Shown here piece by piece: positions 1 through 6,321 of a stretch of DNA of 8,960 nucleotides; position 1 is the first letter of the stretch; every line of letters begins with the position of its first letter. This stretch comes from Sphingomonas sp. UBA1000 (GTDB lineage: Bacteria > Pseudomonadota > Alphaproteobacteria > Sphingomonadales > Sphingomonadaceae). The notes under the pieces were generated by a model, which saw nothing but the letters and a program-made list of their open reading frames with translations, was not told where the DNA came from and ran no database searches. A program made the position numbers and the translations under genes. The stretch lies in assembly GCA_002291855.1 (NCBI GenBank), contig DBAW01000153.1:1-8960 (forward strand), given 5' to 3'.

Positions 1-607
1 CCAGCCCGGCGAGCATCGCCGCAACCCCGGCCGCGCCCGCCCCGGTCAGGACCGCAAACACCAGCCCGCCCGGCCCGACCGCATCGGCAACCGGCTTGGC
101 GGTGCCGGCATCGCGGACATAGCGGCTGGTGGCGATCACCAGCACGCTCGACAGCCGCCCCAGCGCATGGCCGGCGACCAGCGCCACCGCGGCGGTGGAC
201 GCGGCCATGGCGGTGAGTGCCGCAACCTTCAGCGCCAGCACGGTCAGCAGCGCGAGCGCGCCGAAACTGCCCAGCCGGCTGTCGCGCATCACCTCCAGCA
301 TCCGCGCGCGCGTCATCACCCCCAGCCCGTCGAACAGATCGGCCAGCCCGTCCTCGTGAAAGCCGCCGGTTGCCAGCAGCGCGACGCCAAGCGCCAGCAG
401 CACCGCGACCGCCGGCGGAAACAGATGCGTCGCGCCGATCAGCACCAGCGCCGCGATCAGGCCGATCAGCGCACCGACCAGCGGATACCAGCGCACCGCC
501 ATGCCAAGGTGGCGGGGATCGAATGCAAAGCCCGGCACCGGCAGCCGGGTGAGAAACTGGATCGCGGCGAGCACCGCCCGCCCCTCATCGACGATCCGGG
601 CGATCAT
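1..607 (-). CDS. cobS: Adenosylcobinamide-GDP ribazoletransferase (cobalamin synthase), 3' end cut by window edge
   Basis: CobS is the integral inner-membrane enzyme that joins alpha-ribazole (or its phosphate) to adenosylcobinamide-GDP, the last step of B12 nucleotide-loop assembly. Read on the minus strand from ATG at 607, the frame stays open to base 1 and gives 202 residues of a family that is usually about 250 long, so the C-terminus lies outside. The N-terminus (MIARIVDEGR, then AIQFLTRLPVP) is typical of the family. The diagnostic acidic motif HEDGLADLFDG sits at residues 84-94, followed by an MRDSRLGSFG segment. Several hydrophobic Ala/Leu/Val stretches fit membrane helices. The start overlaps the cobT stop as ATGA (604-607), so translation is probably coupled to cobT. 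The Pseudomonas denitrificans name for this family is cobV. Confidence 0.95.
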   Translation of the reverse strand, partial: MIARIVDEGRAVLAAIQFLTRLPVPGFAFDPRHLGMAVRWYPLVGALIGLIAALVLIGATHLFPPAVAVLLALGVALLATGGFHEDGLADLFDGLGVMTRARMLEVMRDSRLGSFGALALLTVLALKVAALTAMAASTAAVALVAGHALGRLSSVLVIATSRYVRDAGTAKPVADAVGPGGLVFAVLTGAGAAGVAAMLAGL

Positions 608-1617
608 TGCGGGCCGCTGACGCCCGCTGCCGAAAAGCTTGCCATGTCGCGGATCATCGCCGCTGCCGCCCTGACCAGCGGCCAGGCGAGCAGCGCGCCC
701 GTGCCTTCGCCCAGCCTGAGGCCGAGGTCGAGCAGCGGTTCGGCCTTGAGCGCGCCCAGCAGCGCGATATGGCCGCGCTCGGCCGAGCGATGGGCAAAGA
801 CCAGCGCCGGGCGGATGGCGGGATCGATGGCGAGCGCGGCGGCAGCGGCGGCCCCGGCGATGAAGCCATCGACGATCACGATCCGCCGCGCCTGCGCCGC
901 GCCCAGCATCGCCCCCGCCATCATCGCGATTTCAAAGCCGCCATATTCGGCCAGCGCGGTCAGCGCATCCAGCCGGGGCGCGGTGCGCGCGGCGGCGCGG
1001 GCCAGCACCTCGGCCTTGCGGGCGAGCGCGCCGTCATCCAGCCCGGTGCCGCGCCCGACCAGATGGTCGAGCGACACGCCCGTCACCTTGTGCGCGACAA
1101 GGCTGGCTGCCGAGGTGTTGGCGATGCCCATTTCCCCAAGGCACAGGGCGTCGCACTCGGTCGCCTGCGCCAGCGCATGGCCGGCGCGGAGCGCGGCCGC
1201 GCATTGTTCGGCGGTCATCGCCGGTTCGACCGCGCTGTTGCGGGTGCCGCGCGCGATCCGCCGGTCGATCAGGCCGGGATGTTCCATCCGCGGCCCGGCC
1301 ATGCCCGCATCGACGACGCTGAGCGGCACGCCAAGGCTGGCGGCGAACACATTGGCCGCCGCCCCGCCGGCCAGAAAGTTGAGCACCATCTGCCGTGTCA
1401 CCTCTGGCGGAAAGGCGGACACCCCCTCGGCGGCGATGCCATGATCGCCGGCAAAGATGATCAGCGCGCACGACGCCATCACCGGATCGGTGCGCCCCTG
1501 AAGGGCGGCGATCTGCGCGGCGAGATCCTCGATCCGCCCCAGCGCGCCCAGCGGCTTGGTCAGGCTGTCGATGCGCGCACGGATCTGGCCGGCAAGGTCG
1601 TTGGATTGAGCGGTCAT
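604..1617 (-). CDS. cobT: Nicotinate-nucleotide--dimethylbenzimidazole phosphoribosyltransferase
   Basis: CobT transfers phosphoribose from nicotinate mononucleotide to 5,6-dimethylbenzimidazole, giving alpha-ribazole-5'-phosphate, which is the lower ligand precursor used by CobS. The product is 337 residues, close to the usual 340-350. Visible family motifs are LTKPLGALGRIE near the N-terminus, FAGDHGIAAEGVSAFP, LGEMGIANTSAAS, and LGLRLGEGTGA near the C-terminus. The Glu in the last motif (E304) matches the catalytic glutamate, E317 in the Salmonella enzyme. I chose ATG at 1617 because the family homology begins there and an AGGGG ribosome site (1624-1628) lies 6 bases upstream. The same frame stays open a further 65 codons to 1812, but that part looks like non-coding Arg/Gly-rich sequence. 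It is cytosolic and forms a two-gene overlap with cobS. P. denitrificans calls this gene cobU. Confidence 0.97.
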   Translation of the reverse strand: MTAQSNDLAGQIRARIDSLTKPLGALGRIEDLAAQIAALQGRTDPVMASCALIIFAGDHGIAAEGVSAFPPEVTRQMVLNFLAGGAAANVFAASLGVPLSVVDAGMAGPRMEHPGLIDRRIARGTRNSAVEPAMTAEQCAAALRAGHALAQATECDALCLGEMGIANTSAASLVAHKVTGVSLDHLVGRGTGLDDGALARKAEVLARAAARTAPRLDALTALAEYGGFEIAMMAGAMLGAAQARRIVIVDGFIAGAAAAAALAIDPAIRPALVFAHRSAERGHIALLGALKAEPLLDLGLRLGEGTGALLAWPLVRAAAAMIRDMASFSAAGVSGPQ

Positions 1618-1795
1618 GGCCTGCCCCTGCCCGTGCGCGCCCTGCCGGGTCAAGCGCCTGCCGGTGCAGCACGCTCCCCTGATGCCCCCGCCCGAGGATC
1701 GCCCACTAGGCAAATATTTCCGCCTCGCCCGGCCGGCGCGTCCCGCGCGTCTATAAAGGAAACAGTATTGGCCCAACGGAAGCCCGGTCCCGTGC

Positions 1796-1826
1796 CCCCT
1801 GTTTCTTGCCATTTTCGCCCCTGTTT
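1796..1826. repeat. Direct repeat CCCCTGTTT x2, 22 bases apart
   Basis: CCCCTGTTT occurs at 1796-1804 and again at 1818-1826, a period of 22 bases or about two helical turns, so both copies would face the same side of the DNA. It sits 40-70 bases before the first gene of the plus-strand operon. This is compatible with a regulator binding site but could be chance in low-complexity sequence. Confidence 0.35.
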
Positions 1827-1832
1827 GCCCGA

Positions 1833-1865
1833 TCCGGCCGTGTCCGGCCGTGGAGATACCGGCCG
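1833..1865. repeat. TCCGGCCGTG tandem repeat with a third CCGGCCG copy at the start codon
   Basis: TCCGGCCGTG is repeated back to back (1833-1842 and 1843-1852). CCGGCCG recurs at 1859-1865, touching the ATG of the next gene. The GGAG ribosome site (1852-1855) begins at the last base of the second unit, so the repeats lie in the translation initiation region. Because CCGGCCG is nearly self-complementary, the copies could pair with each other in RNA. No function is known. Confidence 0.4.
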
Positions 1866-3029
1866 ATGAAGATCCTGTTCTACCTGCCCGTCATCACCCC
1901 CTGGTGGTTCGCGCATATCGTCGCGCCGATGATCCGCCGCCTGTCTGCCGAGGCCGAGATCGTGGTGCTGGCCCCCGCCCCCTGGTCGGGCACCGGCATC
2001 GGCCCGGCCGAGCTGGAGCTGATGGCCGATCTGCCGCAGATCCGCTGGTGCCTGATCGAGGGCGAGGATCATCGCAGCTATCGCACCCGCCCGGCCGATC
2101 CCCACGGGCTTGTCGGGTTCGTCACCGATCTTGCCCCCGATTATGTGATCTGCCGCAGCGCCGACCGCGACACGCCGCGCCGCTTTCCGGGCAAGGTCCG
2201 GTTCCTGATGGAAGGCGGTGTCGCCCCCTATCCGCTGCCCAGCCACTGGGTGTGGCTGAGCGAGGATCTGTTCGACCATGGCGAGATGCCGGCGCTGGAG
2301 CCGGATGCGCGTGCGGCGCTGACCGGCTGGCTGCGCCCGCTGGCCGACCGGCTGCGCGCGCGGATGGCGCGTGCCGCCTATGGGCCGGAGGATTTCAACT
2401 GGCCCGACGCCTTGCCGCGGCTGCTGATGCCGATCGAATATGCGCATCACGAAAACTTCTTCCAGATGCACCGGCCGGGCCCGGAGGCGAACGACGCGCT
2501 CGTCCTGCACATTGCCCAGCAGCTGCGCGGCCGGGCGTTCGTCGCGCTCGCCAATCATCCGCTCAACGATCTGTATCTTGGGCGCGGGGCGCTGCAGGCC
2601 GCAGTCGCGGCGACGCGCGGGCAGATGACGCTGCTGCCCGAATGCCGCGACGCCCCCTCGGCCACCGAACGCGCGGCGGGGCTGGTCGACGCGATGATCG
2701 TCGGCGATTCCAAGGCCTTCGGGCTGGCCGGGTTTCTGGGCCTGCCCATGGCGCGGCTGTCGCGGTTCAAGACCGCGGCATGGCTGAACGCCTATCCGGC
2801 GCTCGACCCGCTGATCGCCGATCTGAAGCGCGGCCGCGCCCGCGCGCCATCGCCCGAAGATGCGCTGGCCTGGGCGGCGTTCCACATCGCCAACAATGCG
2901 TTCGATCCGGCGGACCCGGCGCTTGATTTTGGCGACATTATCGACCGGCTCGACCGGTCGGTCGCGCCCGAACGCTGGGCGGCGGGCATGGCGCGCCTTG
3001 ACGCAGCGCTGATGGAGCCGGCGGCGTGA
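1866..3029 (+). CDS. Uncharacterised protein, possibly GT-B-type glycosyltransferase, first gene of the ulosonate operon
   Basis: I do not recognise this 387-residue protein with certainty. It begins MKILFYLPVITPWWFAHIVA, like the first Rossmann strand and helix of a GT-B glycosyltransferase. A VVLAPAPWSG strand-turn follows, then a middle region with a HHENFFQMHRPGP segment. The C-terminal half has FVALANHPLNDLYLG followed by MIVGDSKAFGLAGFLGLP, a layout reminiscent of the nucleotide-sugar-binding half of capsule-type transferases (KpsC/KpsS-like). No signal peptide or clear membrane helix is evident, so it is probably cytosolic or peripheral. ATG at 1866 is preferred because GGAG (1852-1855) lies upstream; an in-frame ATG at 1806 has no such site and adds a poor-looking N-terminus. 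Its TGA overlaps the GTG of kdsD, implying coupled expression. By context it may use the CMP-activated sugar made by its neighbours. That role is inference only. Confidence 0.85.
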   Translation: MKILFYLPVITPWWFAHIVAPMIRRLSAEAEIVVLAPAPWSGTGIGPAELELMADLPQIRWCLIEGEDHRSYRTRPADPHGLVGFVTDLAPDYVICRSADRDTPRRFPGKVRFLMEGGVAPYPLPSHWVWLSEDLFDHGEMPALEPDARAALTGWLRPLADRLRARMARAAYGPEDFNWPDALPRLLMPIEYAHHENFFQMHRPGPEANDALVLHIAQQLRGRAFVALANHPLNDLYLGRGALQAAVAATRGQMTLLPECRDAPSATERAAGLVDAMIVGDSKAFGLAGFLGLPMARLSRFKTAAWLNAYPALDPLIADLKRGRARAPSPEDALAWAAFHIANNAFDPADPALDFGDIIDRLDRSVAPERWAAGMARLDAALMEPAA

Positions 3030-4042
3030 GCGCACGCCCGGCACCCGTCCAGCAGGCCCGCCCCCCCGTTTCGCCGCCGCAACAGGCGGACGCGACCGGC
3101 TGGGTGCATGACGTGATCGCCGCCGAGCGTGACGCGCTGTCGGCATTCCTGGCCGCGCCGCCGCCGGGGCTGGACCGCATCGTCGCGCTGATCGCCGGGC
3201 AGGACCGGCCGATCACCTGTCTCGGCATGGGCAAATCGGGTCTGGTCGCGGCCAAGATCGCGGCGACTTTCTCCAGCCTCGGCACGCCCGCTTTCTGCCT
3301 CAATGCCGGCGAGGCCGCGCATGGCGATCTGGGCGCGGTGCAGCGCGACAATGTCGTCATCCTGTTTTCCAACAGCGGCACGACCGAGGAGATTGTCCGC
3401 ATCCTGCCGCTCCTCAAGGCGCGCGGCTGCGTGCTCGTGGGCGTCATCGGCCGCACCGATTCCCCGCTTGCCCGTGCGGTCGATCATCTGATCCCCGCCG
3501 AAATCGCGCGCGAGGCCGATCATATCGGCATGGCCCCGACCGCCAGCACGACGCTGCACATGGCGATCGGCGATGCGCTCGCGGTCGCCGTGGCGCGCAT
3601 GCGCGGCGTCACCGCGCGCGATTTCCTGATGCACCACCCGGCCGGGCTGCTCGGCCGGCGGATGATCCCGGTGCGGCAGGTGATGCGCGCCGGTGCCGAC
3701 CTGCCGTTCGTGCTGCCATCGGCATCGCTGGCCGAGCTGCTGTCGGTGATGAGCGCAAGGCGGCTGGGCGCCGCGGCGGTGATCGACCATGGCCGGCGGC
3801 TGCTCGGCATCGTCGTCGACGGCGATATCCGCCGCCACATCCAGGCGCGGCGCGACGTCTATGCGCTGACCGCAGGCGAGGTGATGACCACCGATCCGGT
3901 GAAGGTTGGCGAAGAGGCGACGATCGGCGATGTGCTGACGCTGCTGCGCGAAGGGCCGCGCCGCGTGTCGGTGCTGCCGGTGGTGGCCGACGATGGCGCG
4001 CTGGTCGGGATGCTCCACGCCAATGACGTGCTGAACGGATAG
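3026..4042 (+). CDS. kdsD: D-arabinose-5-phosphate isomerase (KdsD/KpsF family), SIS plus tandem CBS domains
   Basis: KdsD interconverts D-ribulose-5-phosphate and D-arabinose-5-phosphate, the first committed step of Kdo synthesis. The 338-residue product has the standard architecture: a SIS domain at about residues 45-205 and two CBS domains at about 215-275 and 285-338. The four residues shown to matter in E. coli KdsD (K59, E111, E152, H193) are all present with identical spacing, as K70 (GMGKSG), E122 (SNSGTTEEI), E163 (READHIG) and H204 (MHHPAG). An APTASTT segment is also conserved. The first 30 residues are Pro/Gln/Ala-rich and probably disordered. The start is GTG at 3026, overlapping the upstream TGA (GTGA), with GGAG (3014-3017) 8 bases before it. 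The CBS pair may sense a nucleotide or a CMP-sugar. kpsF and gutQ paralogues do the same chemistry, so the symbol is by function. Confidence 0.95.
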   Translation: MSARPAPVQQARPPVSPPQQADATGWVHDVIAAERDALSAFLAAPPPGLDRIVALIAGQDRPITCLGMGKSGLVAAKIAATFSSLGTPAFCLNAGEAAHGDLGAVQRDNVVILFSNSGTTEEIVRILPLLKARGCVLVGVIGRTDSPLARAVDHLIPAEIAREADHIGMAPTASTTLHMAIGDALAVAVARMRGVTARDFLMHHPAGLLGRRMIPVRQVMRAGADLPFVLPSASLAELLSVMSARRLGAAAVIDHGRRLLGIVVDGDIRRHIQARRDVYALTAGEVMTTDPVKVGEEATIGDVLTLLREGPRRVSVLPVVADDGALVGMLHANDVLNG

Positions 4043-4045
4043 GGA
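4041..4045 (+). promoter_or_regulatory. Ribosome binding site of the cytidylyltransferase-RraA fusion gene
   Basis: AGGGA begins inside the TAG stop of kdsD (4040-4042) and lies 4 bases before the ATG at 4050; counting the A run, AGGGAAAAG fills the whole gap. It fixes the start of the fusion gene and shows it is translated from the same message as kdsD. Confidence 0.7.
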
Positions 4046-4049
4046 AAAG

Positions 4050-5366
4050 ATGAAGATCGTCGCCTATGTGCCCGCCAAGGGGCAGAGCGAACGCGTTGCC
4101 AACAAGAATGTCCGCATCCTTGACGGCGAGCATCTGTTCAAGCGCAAGCTGCGCCAGCTGCTCGCGTGCAGGCATCTGACCGAGCTGTGCCTCGACACCG
4201 AATCCGGCGAGCTGGCGGCGCTGGCCGACGATCTGCCGGTTACCTGGCTGAAGCGCCCGGCCGAGCTGGCGTCGAACGCCGCCGACGGCCACCAGATGTT
4301 CGCCTGGGAAGCCGCGCAGCGCCCCGATGCCGATCTGTGGGTGCAGGTGCTGTGCACCGCGCCGTTCGTCACCGCCGACACCGTCACCCGCGCGATCGAC
4401 GCGCTGCTCGCCGATCCCGAGGCCGACAGTTTGGTCGCCGTCACATCGGCCAAGCAATATTGCTGGGCCGGGCGCGACCCGGTCTATGGCCGTGGCCGGG
4501 TGCCCAACAGCGTCGAACTGCCGCCGACCGTGATCGAGGCGATGAGCCTCTACATCGTCCGCCGCCCGGCCGATGGATCGCTGCCCGGCCAGCGTTTCGG
4601 CCGCCGCCCGATCCTGTTCGAGCTGGATCCGCTGGAGCAGATCGACATCAACACGCCCGCCGATTTCGCGCTGGCTGAAACCATCGCCGCCGGGCAGCGC
4701 GCGGCGGAGGTGACGCGCTTCCGCGCGCTCAGCCGGCATCTGTCGTCCCCGGTGCTCGCCGATCTGATGAAGGAACGCGGCCACCGTGCGGTGCTCTCGC
4801 ACGGCATCCGGCCGACCAGCGCGGGCCGCATCCTGGGGCGGGCGCGGCCGATCCAGCTGGTCGCCCTGCCCGACCGCCCGGCCCCTCAGGGTGAGGCGTG
4901 GAAGGGCATTTACGGCGCGCTCCAATCCTATCGCTTCGTCCGCCCGGGCGATGTCATCATGGTTGCAACCGACGTTCCCGAGCGCGCCTATTTCGGCGAT
5001 CTCAACGCCAATCTGGCGGTCCGCGCCGGCGCGGTCGGCACGATCGTCGACGGCGCGACCCGCGACACCGCCGATGTCCGCGCGCTCGGCCTGCCCGTCT
5101 ATGCGCGGGCAAGCTATTGCGACGACATCAAATATGAAGGCACTCTGGGGTCGATCAACCGGCCGGTGACGATGGGCGGGGTGGCGGTTGCGCCCGACGA
5201 TGTCGTGTTTGCCGATGAAGACGGGGTGGTGGTCATCCCCGCCCGGCTGTGGGACGAGATCGAAGCGGCGGCATGGGACGTGATCGGCAACGAGGCGCGG
5301 ATCCGCCATTTCGCCGCGCGTGGCCGCGATGTCGATGAAATCCTTGCCGAATGCGGAGCGTTTTGA
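4050..5366 (+). CDS. Fusion: NeuA-like CMP-sugar cytidylyltransferase + RraA/HMG-aldolase-like domain
   Basis: This single 438-residue protein joins two domains not usually found together. Residues 1 to about 215 form a CTP-dependent CMP-ulosonate/nonulosonate synthetase of the NeuA/PseF type. It starts VPAKGQSERVANKN (K10, R15, K19, N20), has VQVLCTAPFVTADTV at mid-domain, and ends with the conserved IDINTPADF (D199, D205). Residues about 220-438 match the RraA / 4-hydroxy-4-methyl-2-oxoglutarate aldolase family: LSSPVLADLMKERG, GIRPTSAGRI, RPGDVIMVATD, FGDLNANLAVRAGAVGTIVDG and VFADEDGVVVIP. The metal/substrate motif D-X20-R-D is intact (D317, R338, D339, with D342 after it). The frame is continuous, and I see no ribosome site before the only linker-region ATG (4767). 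The family acts on pyruvate-type keto acids by aldol cleavage or oxaloacetate decarboxylation; some members instead inhibit RNase E. Context suggests the nucleotidyl acceptor is Kdo or a relative. The role of the second domain is unknown. It sits between kdsD and kdsA in one operon. Confidence 0.93.
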   Translation: MKIVAYVPAKGQSERVANKNVRILDGEHLFKRKLRQLLACRHLTELCLDTESGELAALADDLPVTWLKRPAELASNAADGHQMFAWEAAQRPDADLWVQVLCTAPFVTADTVTRAIDALLADPEADSLVAVTSAKQYCWAGRDPVYGRGRVPNSVELPPTVIEAMSLYIVRRPADGSLPGQRFGRRPILFELDPLEQIDINTPADFALAETIAAGQRAAEVTRFRALSRHLSSPVLADLMKERGHRAVLSHGIRPTSAGRILGRARPIQLVALPDRPAPQGEAWKGIYGALQSYRFVRPGDVIMVATDVPERAYFGDLNANLAVRAGAVGTIVDGATRDTADVRALGLPVYARASYCDDIKYEGTLGSINRPVTMGGVAVAPDDVVFADEDGVVVIPARLWDEIEAAAWDVIGNEARIRHFAARGRDVDEILAECGAF

Positions 5367-6208
5367 TGACCGAGACCCCGGCCCTTCCGCGCACCGTTAA
5401 GATTGGCGGCCTGCACCTGGCAAATGACCGGCCGTTCGTTCTGATTGCCGGGCCATGCGCGATGGAAAGCCGCGCCCATGCGCTGGACATGGCCGCCGCC
5501 CTCACCGAAATCTGCCAGCGCCTCGGGATCGGGCTGATCTTCAAAAGCTCGTTCGACAAGGGCAACCGCACCTCGATCAACGGTGCGCGCGGGATCGGCA
5601 TGGACGCCGCCCTGCCGGTCTTTGCCGAAATCCGCGACCGGTTCGGCTGCCCGGTGCTGACCGATGTGCACGAACCCGGCCAGTGCGCGCCGGTCGCCGA
5701 GGCGGTCGATGTGCTTCAGATCCCGGCCTTTTTGTGCCGGCAGACCGATTTGCTGGTCGCCGCCGCGCGCACCGGCCGCGCGGTCAATGTCAAGAAAGGC
5801 CAGTTCCTTGCGCCGTGGGACATGAAGAATGTCGCCGCCAAGCTGGTCGCGGCGGGCAATGAGCGGGTGATCTTGTGCGAACGCGGTGCCAGCTTTGGCT
5901 ATAACATGCTGGTCAGCGACATGCGGTCGCTGCCGATCATGGCCGAAACCGGCTTTCCGGTGATGTTCGACGCCACCCATTCGGTGCAGCAGCCCGGCGG
6001 GCGCGGCGACGCTTCGGGCGGGGAGCGCCGCTTCGTGCCGACGCTGGCGACGGCGGCAGCGGCGATCGGCGTCGCGGCAATCTTTCTTGAAACGCATGAA
6101 GAGCCGGACCGCGCGCCGAGCGACGGGCCGAACATGGTGCCGCTGGCCGACATGCCCGCCCTGCTCGCCCGGCTACAAGCGTTCGACCGGCTGGCCAAGG
6201 CGCGCTGA
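5366..6208 (+). CDS. kdsA: 3-deoxy-8-phosphooctulonate synthase (Kdo-8-P synthase), metal-dependent class
   Basis: KdsA condenses phosphoenolpyruvate with arabinose-5-phosphate to Kdo-8-phosphate in the cytosol. The 280-residue product has the usual length and motifs: LIAGPCAMES, FKSSFDKGNRTS, VLTDVHEPGQ, IPAFLCRQTDLL, VNVKKGQFLAPWDMKN, ERGASFGYNML, DATHSVQQPGG and ETHEEPDRAPSDGPN. The four metal ligands of the Aquifex aeolicus enzyme (C11, H185, E222, D233) correspond to C31, H205, E242 and D253, each shifted by exactly 20, so this is the metal-dependent class rather than the E. coli type with Asn in place of Cys. ATG at 5366 overlaps the upstream stop (TGATG), with GGAG at 5355-5358. An in-frame ATG at 5351 lies inside the previous gene and lacks a site. 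It receives its substrate from the KdsD product encoded two genes upstream. Confidence 0.97.
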   Translation: MTETPALPRTVKIGGLHLANDRPFVLIAGPCAMESRAHALDMAAALTEICQRLGIGLIFKSSFDKGNRTSINGARGIGMDAALPVFAEIRDRFGCPVLTDVHEPGQCAPVAEAVDVLQIPAFLCRQTDLLVAAARTGRAVNVKKGQFLAPWDMKNVAAKLVAAGNERVILCERGASFGYNMLVSDMRSLPIMAETGFPVMFDATHSVQQPGGRGDASGGERRFVPTLATAAAAIGVAAIFLETHEEPDRAPSDGPNMVPLADMPALLARLQAFDRLAKAR

Positions 6209-6291
6209 TCCCCGCACCGCACCGCTCCGTCTCGCCCCGCCCCGCCCGGCGTTGACCGGCGCGCGCGCCCGCGCCACTGGGGCGGTGACAG

Positions 6292-6305
6292 GCGGGGCAC
6301 CCCGC
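6292..6305. repeat. Perfect 6-base inverted repeat GCGGGG-CA-CCCCGC before the aldehyde dehydrogenase gene
   Basis: GCGGGG (6292-6297) and CCCCGC (6300-6305) form a perfect palindrome separated by two bases, ending 3 bases before the GGAG ribosome site (6309-6312). It could be an operator or a translation-modulating hairpin, though a two-base gap forces the innermost pairs open in RNA. The rest of the 113-base gap (6209-6321) is C-rich. A TTGACC hexamer at 6252-6257 has no convincing -10 partner. I saw no T-tract terminator after kdsA. Confidence 0.35.
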
Positions 6306-6321
6306 AACGGAGATGCGTGCG

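Larger units (their letters stand above)
1618..1865. promoter_or_regulatory. Divergent intergenic region between cobT and the ulosonate operon
   Basis: This 248-base gap must hold promoters for both divergent operons. Its least GC-rich part is about 1707-1770. On the minus strand a weak sigma70-like pair can be drawn (TTGGGC at 1776-1771, TATAGA at 1755-1750, 15-base spacer), which could serve cobT. On the plus strand TTGCCA (1806-1811) is a fair -35 hexamer but has no good -10 partner. Two short direct repeats lie on the operon side: CCCCTGTTT at 1796-1804 and 1818-1826, and TCCGGCCGTG in tandem at 1833-1852. I could not find the conserved boxes of a cobalamin riboswitch. The exact promoter hexamers are guesses. 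Confidence 0.4.

Noticed and set aside
1618..1812. 65-residue N-terminal extension of CobT starting at 1812
   Set aside because: The added residues are Arg/Gly-rich and unlike CobT N-termini, while ATG at 1617 has a ribosome site and gives the normal family length.
1618..1865. Cobalamin riboswitch upstream of cobT
   Set aside because: A B12 riboswitch would be plausible here, but reading the minus strand of the gap I could not find its conserved boxes (such as GCCACTG or the CCCCGCAACTG-like segment). A covariance-model search would settle it.
4050..4700. Classical KdsB (CMP-Kdo synthetase)
   Set aside because: The opening VPAKGQSERVANKN and the closing IDINTPADF fit the NeuA/PseF branch better than the KdsB start with its STRLPGKPL segment.
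4690..4770. Fusion as a frameshift or two separate genes
   Set aside because: The frame is continuous through the linker, no stop occurs, and the only ATG in the linker region (4767) lies inside RraA-family homology with no ribosome site.
3609..5309. Long open frames antisense to real genes, such as the minus-strand frame here and plus-strand frames across cobT
   Set aside because: They are Arg/His/Ala-rich translations opposite genes with clear family motifs, a common artefact of high-GC codon use.
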